Shown piece after piece: positions 46,530 through 57,765 of a stretch of 64,000 nt of DNA (position 1 is its first letter; each line of letters begins with the position of its first letter). The DNA is from Galeopsis tetrahit (lineage: Eukaryota > Streptophyta > Magnoliopsida > Lamiales > Lamiaceae), in the NCBI GenBank assembly GCA_963675135.1, contig OY776134.1, forward strand, positions 58,547,740 to 58,611,739. Direction: 5' to 3'. The translations under genes and the position numbers were made by a program. Below the pieces are notes generated by a model. The model saw only the letters and a list, made by a program, of their open reading frames with translations, had not been told where the DNA came from and searched no databases.

Positions 46530-47099
46530 TATTACATTTTGACCTTGTTGGTTGAGAATCGCATTTGTGGCTACTGCTGTTTTATCGATTTGTCTGTCTC
46601 AAATAATTAATTCTCGTTGACCACGTCCTATAAGATCATCGAATCAATATAAATTTCACTTTATCTATTATTATTTTTAAATACAGTATGTAGCAAAATC
46701 TGTGAAAATAGAATTCACGAGCATGTGAGTTTATTTTTATTTTTAATGAATGTCACATATTTATTGTACGAAAGATAATAAATAATAGACACATCATGTA
46801 AATTGTATCACTTATAAATATCATTTTTAAACTTGTACCTTTAGGACCCGTTTGATAGCCTGCATAAGGGAAATATTAACCCTGTATAACACTTATTATG
46901 CTGTTTGATATGTCATATAGGCTATATCAGCACCCCTGAATAGTCGGAAAAGCGACGTATTAAAAAGTGCTTTTTTGGGTCCTTATACAGGCTTTTCACT
47001 ATTCCCTTTTGAAGAAATAATACCACCCCCCCAGTATTATTTTATACAGGTTTGGCCCGTATAAACCAGATTACGATTTTGCCCTTCCATTTATTTGCT

Positions 47100-47660
47100 A
47101 AAACTCCAAACCCTAATTCATTTTCGAAAACTCCTCCATTTCGTTTCTTCGTTTTTTTCTCTGGCGATTTCATCTACCCCAAGCCAACGGCTGCACAGTC
47201 TCGTTCCGTCGTGTCGCCGCCTTTGTAGGCGGAACCCTAGTTGCCGCAGTGAGTCCTTCGTGTGCAGCGACCGAGCCACCGCCGTCGCGGCACAGATCCG
47301 TTGTTGAAATCGCCCTTTTTTCTCCACTGTCGATCTTCACTGCGTATTCTCACCAGCCTTCTCCTCCGTTGAACATTTCCGCCTGCCTTCCGCGTTCAAG
47401 ATTGTGTCGTGCAACATCCATGGTGAAAATCGCAGATTTGATTTTTGCTTTAGGGTTTCTTCTCTCGCCCAAATCCTACCACGCCGTACGATCGCCCCCC
47501 GGTTCCCCTTCGCGGAAATGACAGCAGCGCTAGTTGGTTGACGATGATGGTGGTGGACCCCGCTTCTAGGTTTATTGCATATGGAGCCCACCGCCTATTC
47601 ACATCTCTTTCCCGCAAGCGCCTCCCGTCGCCGCCGCCTTCTTCTCTCCAGAAATCAGGT
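47100..47660 (+). pseudogene. GC-rich 5'-gene-like leader inside the Pack-TYPE-like element
   Basis: Much higher GC than its surroundings, with short open frames in all phases. One frame from 47538 (MTMMVVDPASRFIAYGAHRL, followed by a Ser/Pro/Arg-rich stretch) looks like an organelle-targeting first exon and ends near 47655 at AATCAG before GTTATTGCTG, a possible splice donor. The source gene is not identified. Confidence 0.4.
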
Positions 47661-48322
47661 TATTGCTGTCTTTTATCTGAAATTTCTCTTCGTTTAATTG
47701 TGTTTGGTTCTGGTCTTGATTATTATACTTACAATTTCATCGACGATTTTAAACGTTTGCATTATGCGCACGCTCATTTTAATCTATACATTCATTTGGT
47801 TAACTTAATTTTTCTTTTGATTCTGGAATTTGTTGGGCTTTAGTAGGTGATGGCAAGTACTTTTTATTTCATTGATGAACGCAGTATATTTTAGTGTTAT
47901 TTTTCCAGTTCAAGTCCGTAAAGATTGGGCTTTAGTTTCAGCGATTCTGTTATAATGGAGTTGGGATATATCCTTGCTAGACATTCAATTTATCTCTACT
48001 TTAAATTTCTTGATTTTCTTGCTATTTGTACTTGAAATCTTTATGTTGTCAAGGTTGTTCTTTTTTTATGGAAACGACTGTTGTGGCATTGGATATTACA
48101 TAAACTTTTAGTTCCTTGAGTTTCCAATAGGCATTTATTTTTGTGGTAATACTGCTAATGGATAATGCCTTGGGTTCCATAATGTGTTTCATGATCCAAA
48201 GACATTTTTTACTGTTAACATTGGGTGAGGTAGGCCAGGACATTCCACAAGGTCTAGTCTCTAGATGTACCTTACCTATCTTCTTGACATTTTACTGATG
48301 ATCTTTTGATGTAAACAAAGCT

Positions 48323-48731
48323 AAACCACGTGTCATTTGTGTTCTGTCACCACGTTATGGGAGCAACAAACTTAGCTTTTTGAAACAACAGGTAGAGTTT
48401 TATATACTTGTATCTGTTCTATGTACTGATTGCGAGTACGGTTAATCTTTCGTATGTGATCTCCTGAGGTTTTCTAGCTTCATCGCTGTGTGCTTTGAAT
48501 CTTTGTTGATTTAATCCTGCAATCTTGTGCTTCCAGGTTGTTGGAAACCTTTTTACGCACCATCAGAAATGTGTTCTTGTTGATACTCAAGCCCATGGCA
48601 ATAATAGAAAAATTACTGCCTTCTTAGGAGGTCTTGATCTATGTGACGGTCGTTATGATACACCTGAACATCGACTATTTCGTGATCTTGAGACTGTTTT
48701 TAAGGATGATTTTCATCAGCCTACATTTCCG
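48323..48731 (+). pseudogene. Phospholipase D (delta-type) fragment: two exons with intron
   Basis: Exon 48323-48391 encodes KPRVICVLSPRYGSNKLSFL followed by KQQ. After a GT-AG intron (48392-48536), exon 48537-48731 encodes 65 residues starting VVGNLFTHHQKCVLVDTQ, then GGLDLCDGRYDTPEHRLF and ending HQPTFP, followed by a consensus donor GGTGAGT. HHQKCVLVD is the first HKD (HxKxxxxD) catalytic motif of plant phospholipase D; the CVLSPRY and HHQK.VLVDTQ wording is that of the delta subclass. Both exons are intact at codon level, yet the rest of the 800-900-residue enzyme, including the second HKD motif, is absent. The fragment cannot be an active lipase. Confidence 0.88.
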
Positions 48732-50052
48732 GTGAGTGAGTTGATTTATTTTGGCTCAACATGGTTTATCTGTCATTTCCACCTGTTTAAGGAAAGATTA
48801 TGCTACAACTTTCTCCTCATTCATAAAGCTGATCTGAGCTCAACATCCTTGGTCATTTTGAAATGATTTGTACATTTTGAGTTGGCTATTGGAAGTATTC
48901 TCCATAATTTGATTTAATTTGAATATTGATACTTCTGTTCCAGGAATCAAGTAGATTATATTTTAAAATGTTTGCAAATCAATCTTGTCTTACGTTATTC
49001 AATTATATGTTTTGTTCCATTCTCTTAGTTTTGATCTCCAAATTTGTGTTTGTTGTGTATATTAACTCCATGGTAAGGTGTGTGGCTAGTTATCTGTCTT
49101 ACGTTATTCAATTATATGTTTCTATCTGATGTCATCGTTGCAAATGGCTAATGTTCAGTGCAGAATCATGATATTACTGCTCATTTATTTAACTGGTTTT
49201 AAACTATTAAATATCCAACCAAAAACTATTAAACTATTTAATGTGTGTGCATTGATTCTTTTGGATTGACAATTGATATATGTATCTAATTTCTGTTAGG
49301 GTATTTTAGATTGGTGTTTTTATGTGTGTGCATTGCTTATGTGTTTTACTTGAAGTGTTCCATGGCATTTGTGTGACTGATTATGTTTCTTGTAAAGTAG
49401 GTGGTTGAAAAGAAATTGCTCGAAGTGTTCCATGACATTTGAAGCTTAATCCGCTTGAATTAGAGTTGATCTCATGATATTTTTTTTTACTTTTTCATCT
49501 GCATTAGCTATTAAGTGAACCAAATACATGGATATGTGAACCAAATTTAGTCCCAACTTTGATGCTTGCTAATTGTTGTATAGTTTTTGTTGAGTGTTAT
49601 GTGTGTGCATTGCTTCTGTTGGATTGGCAATTGATATATGTATCTGATTTCTGAATTATTTGGCATCTTATTTAAACATGAAACGTGCTTAAAACTGGCT
49701 GCTAGATTGATGATGTGGTTGCTGCCTATTCTGGTAGTATTCAGTCTTTGATTCCCTTCCCCTTTTATCGAATCATTCACACGTAACAACAAAGTACCCT
49801 TCCTCTTTGATTCACTTTTTTTTTTTAAATAGACCTGGTAAAATTATGTTGAATTTCTCCTGAAACTTTGTCATCAAGCACCCCAGTTAAAGCTTTTATG
49901 TTATAAATGTTCAAGAAAAAACTTTTTCTCTAATTACAGTCTAACATTAAAGCTTTTATGTAAATGTTCAATGTAACTTTATAGATTTAACTCATTTATC
50001 ATTTCTTTGTATTTTTTTTTTGTTAATTTTTGTTGTTTCATTTGGTCTATAG

Positions 50053-50100
50053 GTATCCCCTGATCATGCGCAGCTCCTTGCAATGCTTGCTCAGATTGTT
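50053..50100 (+). pseudogene. O-methyltransferase (CCoAOMT-like) exon fragment, first copy
   Basis: After an acceptor AG at 50051-50052 the frame reads VSPDHAQLLAMLAQIV and then runs into unrelated sequence. SPDQAQLL at the start of the SAM-binding fold marks the caffeoyl-CoA O-methyltransferase-like group of class I methyltransferases. Its upstream intron-like flank is repeated before the second copy. Confidence 0.7.
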
Positions 50101-50633
50101 TGGATTCTGGAAAGTTTTGAATTCTCACAATTTTTCTTGAATTTCCTTATTGTTTGTATTAATGTCAATGTTGTTTGTGGGTATAGTGTGGGCAAGAATG
50201 TAAACTCTTTAGAAGAATGGGTGTATATGTAGGCTTAAGTGTGGGCAAGAATGTAAACTTTTTAAAATAATGGGCCTATTCGTAGGCTTAAGTGTGGGCA
50301 ATATGGTAACATCTTATTACATTATATCTTTGCTTGAATTTTTGAATTTTTTTTAACAGGTCACTCTATCTTGCCATTTCACTTGGTATGATGTATAATT
50401 TATGTGTTGTACTAAGTAATGTGATATGCCAGCAAACCTATTTAAAGTGAACCAAATACATGGATATGTGAACCAAATTTAGTCCCAACTTTGATGCTTG
50501 CTAATTGCTGTATAGTTTTTGTTGAGTGTTCTAAATTCTGATTTTTTATGTGTGTGCATTGCTTCTGTTGGATTGGCAATTGATATATGTATCTGATTTC
50601 TGAATTATTTGGCATCTTATTTAAAGCTTATTC

Positions 50634-50922
50634 GAGGACTTAGTTTTCATTTCCGACAAATCTTATTCGAGGAAAGATCTTATTCGAGGAAAGAAGTACT
50701 CGAAATGGTATCTATCTATCGATATTTAATCTTGTATTTCATTGTCTTTTAATACCCGGTGTAATTATTTGTTGATCAAATATTTTAACAGGAAAAATTG
50801 ATGCTGAACACTCTGTCTCGTGGAATACGAGATGCTCAAATATCCACCGTCGTTTCTTGCGGCTGCTGCAGTTTACACTGCTCAATCGACTCTATACGGA
50901 ATCGGGCAGTGGAGCAAGACTT
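50634..50922 (+). pseudogene. B-type cyclin fragment: two exons with intron and internal deletion
   Basis: Exon 50634-50707 encodes DLVFISDKSYSR and KEVLEM, interrupted by a 17-bp tandem duplication (TCTTATTCGAGGAAAGA). After a GT-AG intron (50708-50791), exon 50792-50922 encodes EKLMLNTL. It then jumps, with a frameshift at 50816, to LVEYEMLKYPPSFLAAAAVY and TAQSTLYGIGQWSKTC. In intact plant B-type cyclins about 35-40 residues of the cyclin box separate these blocks, so this piece has lost the middle. The 3' end joins O-methyltransferase sequence through the shared letters CTTGC. No functional cyclin is possible. Confidence 0.88.
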
Positions 50923-51008
50923 GCAATGCTTGCTCAGATTTAACTCATTTATCATTTCTTTGTTTTGTTTTTTTTTTGTTAATTTTTGTTGTTTCATTTG
51001 GTCTACAG

Positions 51009-51092
51009 GTACCCCTGATCATGCGCAGCTCCTTGCAATGCTTGCTCAGATTGTGGGAGCAAAAAGATGTATTGAAGTGGGTGTCTACACTG
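51009..51092 (+). pseudogene. O-methyltransferase (CCoAOMT-like) exon fragment, second copy
   Basis: Reads PDHAQLLAMLAQIVGAKRCI then EVGVYT, the first strand and glycine loop of the SAM-binding fold, after an acceptor AG (51007-51008). One base is missing relative to the first copy just after the splice site, shifting the frame. It breaks off before the rest of the motif (usually EVGVYTGYS) and is followed by a short repeat of its own last bases. Confidence 0.75.
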
Positions 51093-52029
51093 TATTGAAG
51101 TGGGAGCAAAAAGATTGTTCTCACAATTTTTCTTGAATTTCCTTATTGTTTGTGTATTAATGTCAATTTGTTTCTAAAATGTTTGTGGGTATTGTGATAA
51201 GGACTACGATGGTCTGTTGAGTTTCTTCGTTGATGTCGGGGGTTGCACCTGATGTTATACTCTTGAACAAGATTCTCTTTTCGTTGTGTAAAAAATTTGG
51301 TGTCGAACAAGCAACCATGTTTTTGCATAAATTTGAAGAACTTGATTTCTGCCCTGAAGATGTTTTTAATCTTAAATAAATGTTTCAAGGAATTATCTTT
51401 AAGATTTTTGGCTCATATAGATAATTTTCTATGATTGATTGCTTATTTGTATAATTTTTTTAGGATAATAATAGTTTTTAATGAATCAAATTTTGTGAGG
51501 GAATTTATAAATTTAATAATAGGAATCAATGTAGAATGTAATTGAATAATTTTTCAAAATACATAACCGAAAACGACAACTTAGTAAATTTTGTTTGACT
51601 CGTTTAATTTTTGAGCAATGAATAAATTTGATTGAATAATTTTAAATTTATCGGTGGACAAAATCATTATAAACTACAGAATTATGTGGGCAAAATGTTG
51701 AAATTATTGAATTGTGGCTCAATACCTTAGTGATGCTGAAAAAGGAAAAAGGAGGGTAAATTTGTCATTTTGTCTTTTTTTATCATTTATATGGTGGATT
51801 ATTCATTCTATCAAACAAAAAATAATTTTATACACTGGTTAATACACTCTATCACACAAGAATTAACATAATACATGATTTTTAGTACCACTTTTTGTAT
51901 TTTCTATCAAACAAGAATTTGATTTAATACATCACTTATACACCTTTTCCTATATAAAATTATATTGAGGACCCCTTATACACCCCTTTTCCACATAATT
52001 TTATTTTGCGTATCAAACGCACCCTAATA

Positions 52030-53680
52030 TGATAGTACATCTTTCTTATAAATGATGAATATTATCTGAAGTGAACATATTTCTATTGAAAAGTAATACT
52101 AATTGTACGATGTGACAGTCTTTGTATAAGACTTGTTCTTAACAAATTAGTTTTTAATACTTAAAATCGTAACAATTATTTATTTCATTTATAGTTTTAT
52201 CTACAGATAAATTTTAGTAAAAGGATACTCAACAACCTATACCACAACATTGCTGAAGCAACATCTACATCACCAGAAACAATTACCTCAAAGACTGAAC
52301 AAATTCGACCAAAACACACTACCGGGTTCATAAACCAATCATTCAACCTATACTTGATATACTACTTACTCTTCTTTAGTACTTCAATTGTTGCCAAATT
52401 ATAACACGACATAAATCAAAACCCTCATCCGAAAAAGTACTTTAACTACTAAAAATAAATATATTCCTAAATTTCCAAATGTCCCACATCACTTCCATTC
52501 ATAAAAGAAAATTTATATGTTTGATCAACGGTCCAATGATATTTAAAGTATTTTTTATTATAAGGTAAACGAAGTAGAAAGACCCAAGTATGTATTTATT
52601 TATTGTCCGTCAAAACTTAATATATACTTCATCCGTCCCGGTGAAAGCTACCCATGAGCTTTGGACATAAAAGTTAAAAAATATGATAGAATAAGTAAAT
52701 GTATTAGAGGCAAGGTAATTGCAAAAGTAATAAATCGGTAGTCGGGCGGATTGACACCGCCTAGCCGGTTGTTTAGATTTTTTTTTATATTATTGTGTCT
52801 TATAATTCTCAAGCAATAATCACGAAACTCTAAAAAAAAAAAAAAAAGCAGTTTTCACCCTTTAGATGATAGAATTTTACAAAAAAAAAAAAGTTATAGT
52901 ATATCATGGCAAAGCCACGTATTTTGCTTAAAGCGTCGATTCCACTTGAAAACGTGTGCTCGATTTATCAAACAACAGATCTTCGACTCTAAAAAGTCCA
53001 ATTAAATAAAAAAGGCTAGTCGAAAATCGTTAGACGAATAATATATCGGGGACTAGCGCCGACTTTTAACAAAGATTAGAATCGACAAAAAAAATATAAA
53101 AAAAAAAAATAGTTTGTCAAAACAAGAATGAATAACTTTCATTTGAATCGACAAAAAAAATTGATATATTATTTTAAAATAAAAAAAATATTTTTATCAT
53201 CTTCCATCAAATAATCACTCATTTACTTAAATTAAAATTCAATTTATTTAAAAGTGAATCTATAATACCCTCGAACTCATCTATACATCGAGTTTGGGAC
53301 TGAGGAATTACAAGTCTAATGTTTTTTTTGGTAAAATGTCGATTTCTGTTAATTATTGGCACGCACGTGGATTTTGATGCATTACACGCTCCGAGTTTGG
53401 ACGCATCAGCATCTTCACAAATAGTACAGTGAGATTTAGGTACATTATTTTTCTTGAATACGACAAAATTATTAGATTAAATTAAGAATAACTATGGTAC
53501 TACAAATTAACAGATTATATTATTATAACCTAGTACACATATTAAAAGTACGAAAAAATAGAATGTAGCTACTAGTACACATATTCATACAGTGATTATT
53601 CATTATCTCGTCACAATAAAAAAAAAAAAAAAAATCTACTATCTCAACATTCTCAACATTTTTAATGTGACTCTCACTCT
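52030..53680. other. Unassigned AT-rich intergenic sequence with a truncated Stowaway copy (52627-52726)
   Basis: The segment from 52627 (TTCATCCGTCCCGGTGAAAG, CCCATGAGCTTTGGACAT, ATGTATTAGAGG) matches, inverted, the right half of the MITE at 44261-44473. Nothing else is recognisable, and no gene was found. Confidence 0.5.
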
Positions 53681-53681
53681 T

Positions 53682-54035
53682 AGGGACGGTCCTGAAACAG
53701 GGCGGTAGGGGCGTCGGGCCCCGAGATTTCAGGGACCTTCTTTTATATATATACATAAATAAGCGAGTTTGACGAAAAATGTGTGATAAATTTTTTTTTT
53801 TCTTAAAATGAATAAAATACAAATTTCATGTGCACATTTTGTGCACGACCCGTACATGTAAATTTTGTGCATGATATGTATATACATGTTTCGTGCACGG
53901 TTGATATGTACACATTTCATACTTATTTTAAGAGTTTTTTTTAAAAAAAAATTCATTTACTTTCAAAATGCTAAAAAAAAGGGGCCCATTTTTTTTTTTT
54001 TCACTTCATGTCTACAAAATCTCAGGACCGACTCT
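53682..54035. mobile_element. hAT-like MITE (about 354 bp)
   Basis: The left end AGGGACGGTCCTGA and right end TCAGGACCGACTCT are inverted. Just inside the left are GGGCGGTAGGGGCGTCGGGC and CCGAGATTTCAGG, and at the right AAAATCTCAGG, a layout common in hAT-derived MITEs. No 8-bp duplication is apparent. The interior repeats GTGCAC and ATGTATA phrases. Confidence 0.5.
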
Positions 54036-54487
54036 ACTAACAACCTACCACTTTGTTGATATCCAAAAACCGTTGAAAAATGCCCACAAGGATTAACACT
54101 CTCTCCCACATAGACAAAATCAAGAAATTTGAATCCTACACGAATTAAACTTTGTTTATTTAGTTGAAGAAGATAGAGCTGAAAGACATGGGAATCTATG
54201 AATATGGGACATGTTTTGTAAGCTTAAAATACATATATACATACATGCCTTTCATGCGTATTGTTCCTTGTCTAAACTTGAATAATAAAGTCATTAGTAT
54301 TAAGGTAATCCCATCATTATCCCTAATCTAGTTTTGTCGGTTTTCGCATCAATTAAATTAATGAAAGTAATGACATAAATTAATTAAGGTCCCCAATCTA
54401 CTTTGGAATTGAACTTGAACCCCTTCTTTAATTTGTTTAATTAATTATTTTATTTATTACGTCACGTGATGGATCTATATACACAAA

Positions 54488-54904
54488 GGGTATGTTTACT
54501 TTTGGTTTTAAAAATCAGGTTTTGGATTTCAAGATCCAAAACCCGTTTTACTTCGGGATTTAAAAATCGGTTTTCAAAATCCACTCAAAACCACCCCTAT
54601 CAAACATATTGATTTGACATAAAGTTATATCTATATAATATTACTCCAATCATTATATTCTTTCTCAACAATAATATAATACATTTAATCATTACACACT
54701 TAACTAATCATTACAATCTCATCAAACAATAATATAATAATACAAACTCATTCAATCTTACAACTTGATTTGACATAAAGTTAAATCCTTCACTATTCCA
54801 AAACCCAAAAGAAACACCCATATTACTATTTATCGGAATTTCAAAAACCAGGATTTCAAAAATCTGGTTTTTAAAATCACCTAAAGCCCAAAAGAAACAC
54901 CCCC
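54488..54904 (-). mobile_element. Tourist-like MITE, family B copy 2 (417 bp)
   Basis: It runs in the inverse sense of the 31699-32150 element along its whole length: shared pieces are TTTGGATTTCAAGATCCAAA, CACTCAAAACCACCCCTATC, ATTTGACATAAAGTTA (twice) and AAAAGAAACACCC. The flanks are AAA on both sides and not TTA, so the target duplication is less certain. The minus-strand frame at 54711-54932 is a chance frame. Confidence 0.8.
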
Positions 54905-54907
54905 AAA

Positions 54908-56929
54908 GGGTAAGAGAGAAAAATCTAAACATAATTCGACTCTATTTGGTTAAGAAATTTAGATGTTATTCTTTCCATCGTATTATAACTTAGCTCGACT
55001 GTTATATATACAAGTTTTGTCACGGTGAAATAGAGTATAATTTAAGTATAATAATTTGACACATTAAAAAATATAATGACATGATTGGTATGATAGAATA
55101 GAATTATGGCGAATGAAGTTATAAGTGAAATAAAAGTGAGAAATGAATGAAATAGGAATGACAATTGTTATAATTGGTATGTAACAAAGAATAAAAAAAA
55201 TGATGTTAATTAATTACCTAAATTATTATTATTGTTAATTTTTGTTGTTGTGATGATTTATTATTTAAAAATTATTATTATTAAATATTATAGTATTATA
55301 TATTAATATTAATATATAAAAAATATTATTGTTGAGTGTTTAAATTACTATTATCAAATAATAAATATTTTCTTAATTTAACGACATGTCTTATTAATAT
55401 TTTTATAACTATTATATATTAATGTATATTTAATTATTATTTAATTTTTAAATTTATTATTTGTATTATTGATTTTCAAAATTTTATTATTGATAATAGT
55501 TAATTATTATTTATTTAATAGTCATAATATTAAATATTAATTTTTTAAAAAAAATTATTATTATTAAAAATGAAAAACGAGTGAAAATGAAAAAAATATA
55601 TTATATATAATAATAATAAAAAAAAAATCATTCCTTACACATGGAATACATAATACCATGGGGTATGCCGGTATGAAAATAATGATTATTCCTTAATTTT
55701 TTGTAATGATTATTTTTGTTAATTTATGAACGATTTCACCATGAAACCATCTTACGTAAATCATTGTCAGACGGTAAATATATACATACACAAAAAAATT
55801 AAAAAAATTAATTTTCTGTCATTACAACTTTTAATAAAAAAATTTATAATAATATAATTTATGTTAGTTAAATGTCAATATTGTATGTACTGTATTCGAT
55901 TTGATTTCTATCATATAGCGTGCAATTATTATATAATAAATGACCAGAGACTATATGTGACAGAGACTGTTTTATATAGAATACGATAGCATGTAATGTA
56001 CATCAAATTTTCAATCGTTCTTAAATGGGGCAAGAAATTCTTTGCACCAACTAACTCAATATAGGTTATATCAGGATCTATAAAAATTTGAAAGGATATA
56101 ATAAAAGTTACTATAACTTAATATAACGACAAAAATATTAATTTGTATATTGAACAATATTGGAGTAATATTTTTTTAATATACAAATTAACACTATGAA
56201 TTTTCATATAACTAATAATTGTCAACTATTTTTTCCTATGAAAATTGTATCCCGAGAAAAATTATGACTTTCTTACCTTTCTTTCTTGGGTCTTTTATGC
56301 TTGAGGAAGCTTTTGAGCAATTAAAAATAGAGAAAAAAAATGGTTAATTGTAAATTAAATCAGCACATTTAATTCATTTGCATGCAATCTAATTTAAACC
56401 TTTTAATAGTTGCAAATAAATCATCAATTTTATATATTGGTGCAAATTAGATTTTTTGGCAAACTCATTTGTATTCAAATCTAAGTAATTTAAACTACAC
56501 ATTTATAATGAAATAACATTATTCTTTAAATTTATTCTAATTTCAAAATGTCTTGTTCGGACACAAATGAATTTACCAAGTCTAATTTACAATAATATGT
56601 GAAGTTGATGATTTATTTATCATTATTGAAAGGTGTAAATTAGATTACAAACGAATAAAAGAGGGTGATTTAATTTACCCTTAACTTAACAAAAACTAAA
56701 ACCATGAATTTAATCAAACGAGAATGCAAATGAGGGAATAAAGCTATAGACTACTTTCTCCTCCAAATATCATAAGAGAAGTTGTTTATGAAAGGGCTAC
56801 TACAAAGATAAAATTAATATGACAAGAGGGCTTGTCAATACCTTGTTTAATCTTAAGTTAGTTGTCCACCCGCTTTCTAGACGAGTCTCTCCTTGTATAA
56901 TAATTTAATTGAATTAATGATCAGTTTGC

Positions 56930-56968
<39 letters not shown>

Positions 56969-57130
56969 GACGAGGATCGATCGAAAAGATGCTTAACCAT
57001 CACTTTTGGAATGGATTGGTGCGGTTCCTCTAGGCATGTACTCTAACGCTTTTCCTTTAATATGAACTCTACAGTCCTTAGCTTTTTCCAGTCAACAGAT
57101 GGTTGCAAAATAATTCTTTTGTATAAATAA
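54908..57130. other. Unassigned, very AT-rich intergenic sequence
   Basis: Contains ATTATT-type low-complexity sequence (55210-55620) and a TA microsatellite (56933-56964). Some sentences such as ATGATTGGTATGATAGAAT near 55081 resemble MITE ends, but no partner end was found. No gene. Confidence 0.4.
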
Positions 57131-57132
57131 TA

Positions 57133-57394
57133 CTCCCTCCGTCCACGAAAAGTAGTCTCATTTAACACATATTCTTTGTCCACCAAATGTAGTCCCATGC
57201 ACTTTATGGAAACTATCACCCTTCAACTATCACTTAATTACTCAATTTGCCATCAACTTTATTCCTAAACAATCACTTTATTCACAATGGACCCCACAAT
57301 ACCCTATAATACCCTTACTTTATCTACTTTATCTACCATTTTCTTAAAACTTGTGCCCCATCCCCATGTCCCTACTTTTCATGGATGGAGGGAG
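57133..57394. mobile_element. Stowaway MITE (262 bp)
   Basis: The ends CTCCCTCCGTCCACGAAAAG and the complement of CTCCCTCCATCCATGAAAAG are flanked by TA (57131-57132 and 57395-57396). Confidence 0.88.
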
Positions 57395-57396
57395 TA

Positions 57397-57756
57397 TTAT
57401 CTCTAAAAGTTTTATAATCACTAGTGTCAAGTCCTTTCCCGAGAGTGAAAAATCTTTTATTCGCTCATTCTTATAAATGACACCCACTACATAATGTCAC
57501 CTACTTAGCACTAAAACTTAGGTAGAAAAAGAAAAATAAGCTTCGATGAATAGTGTTATCTATAAATACGAATTAAAAATGTATCGATAAAAAATCAGTT
57601 AAGTTGCACGTAAATTTATTAAAAACATTAAATTTGACATAATCATGAATGGGAAACAAAATATCCATTCCAAATTCGAACTACCCAAGTACTAAGTCAA
57701 ATTGAATTTGTACACAGTTACTAGATGGGATTAAAAGTCAAAAAGTAAGTTTGTAT
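57397..57756. other. Unassigned spacer
   Basis: Between the Stowaway MITE and the 3.6-kb MULE. Nothing recognised. Confidence 0.35.
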
Positions 57757-57765
57757 TAATAACAA

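Larger units (their letters stand above)
49513..51055 (+). repeat. Internal direct duplication within the Pack-TYPE-like element
   Basis: The block starting GTGAACCAAATACATGGATA at about 49515 recurs at about 50447, including GCTTCTGTTGGATTGGCAAT and TTCTGAATTATTTGGCATC. The block with CTCATTTATCATTTCTTTGT and CCTGATCATGCGCAGCTCC at 49988-50100 recurs at 50941-51053. The cyclin fragment lies only in the second unit, between the two blocks. Confidence 0.8.
46853..52025 (+). mobile_element. Pack-TYPE-like element carrying fragments of three host genes
   Basis: The ends are inverted: GGACCCGTTTGATAG at the left and the complement of GGGTGCGTTTGATACG at the right. Subterminal zones rich in GTTTGATA and GTATAA phrases follow (46853-47060 and 51795-52025). 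Only TA is shared outside, so the superfamily is undecided. Inside, all on the plus strand, are a GC-rich leader resembling a gene 5' end (47100-47660), two phospholipase D exons with their intron (48323-48731), two O-methyltransferase pieces (50053-50100 and 51009-51092) and two B-type cyclin exons (50634-50922). Kept introns show capture at DNA level and exclude a retrocopy. A segment with the same flanking phrases is repeated at about 49513-50100 and 50445-51055, so the element was rearranged after capture. No open frame spans the fragments. Confidence 0.75.

Noticed and set aside
48323..48731. Functional phospholipase D gene
   Set aside because: Only two adjacent exons are present; the C2 domain and second HKD motif are missing on both sides.
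46853..52025. Helitron or retrocopy as the vehicle for the gene fragments
   Set aside because: Inverted ends argue against a Helitron, and retained introns with no poly(A) tail argue against retroposition.
55081..55680. Possible MITE starting ATGATTGGTATGATAG
   Set aside because: No inverted partner end or target duplication could be found; the interior is low-complexity ATTATT sequence.
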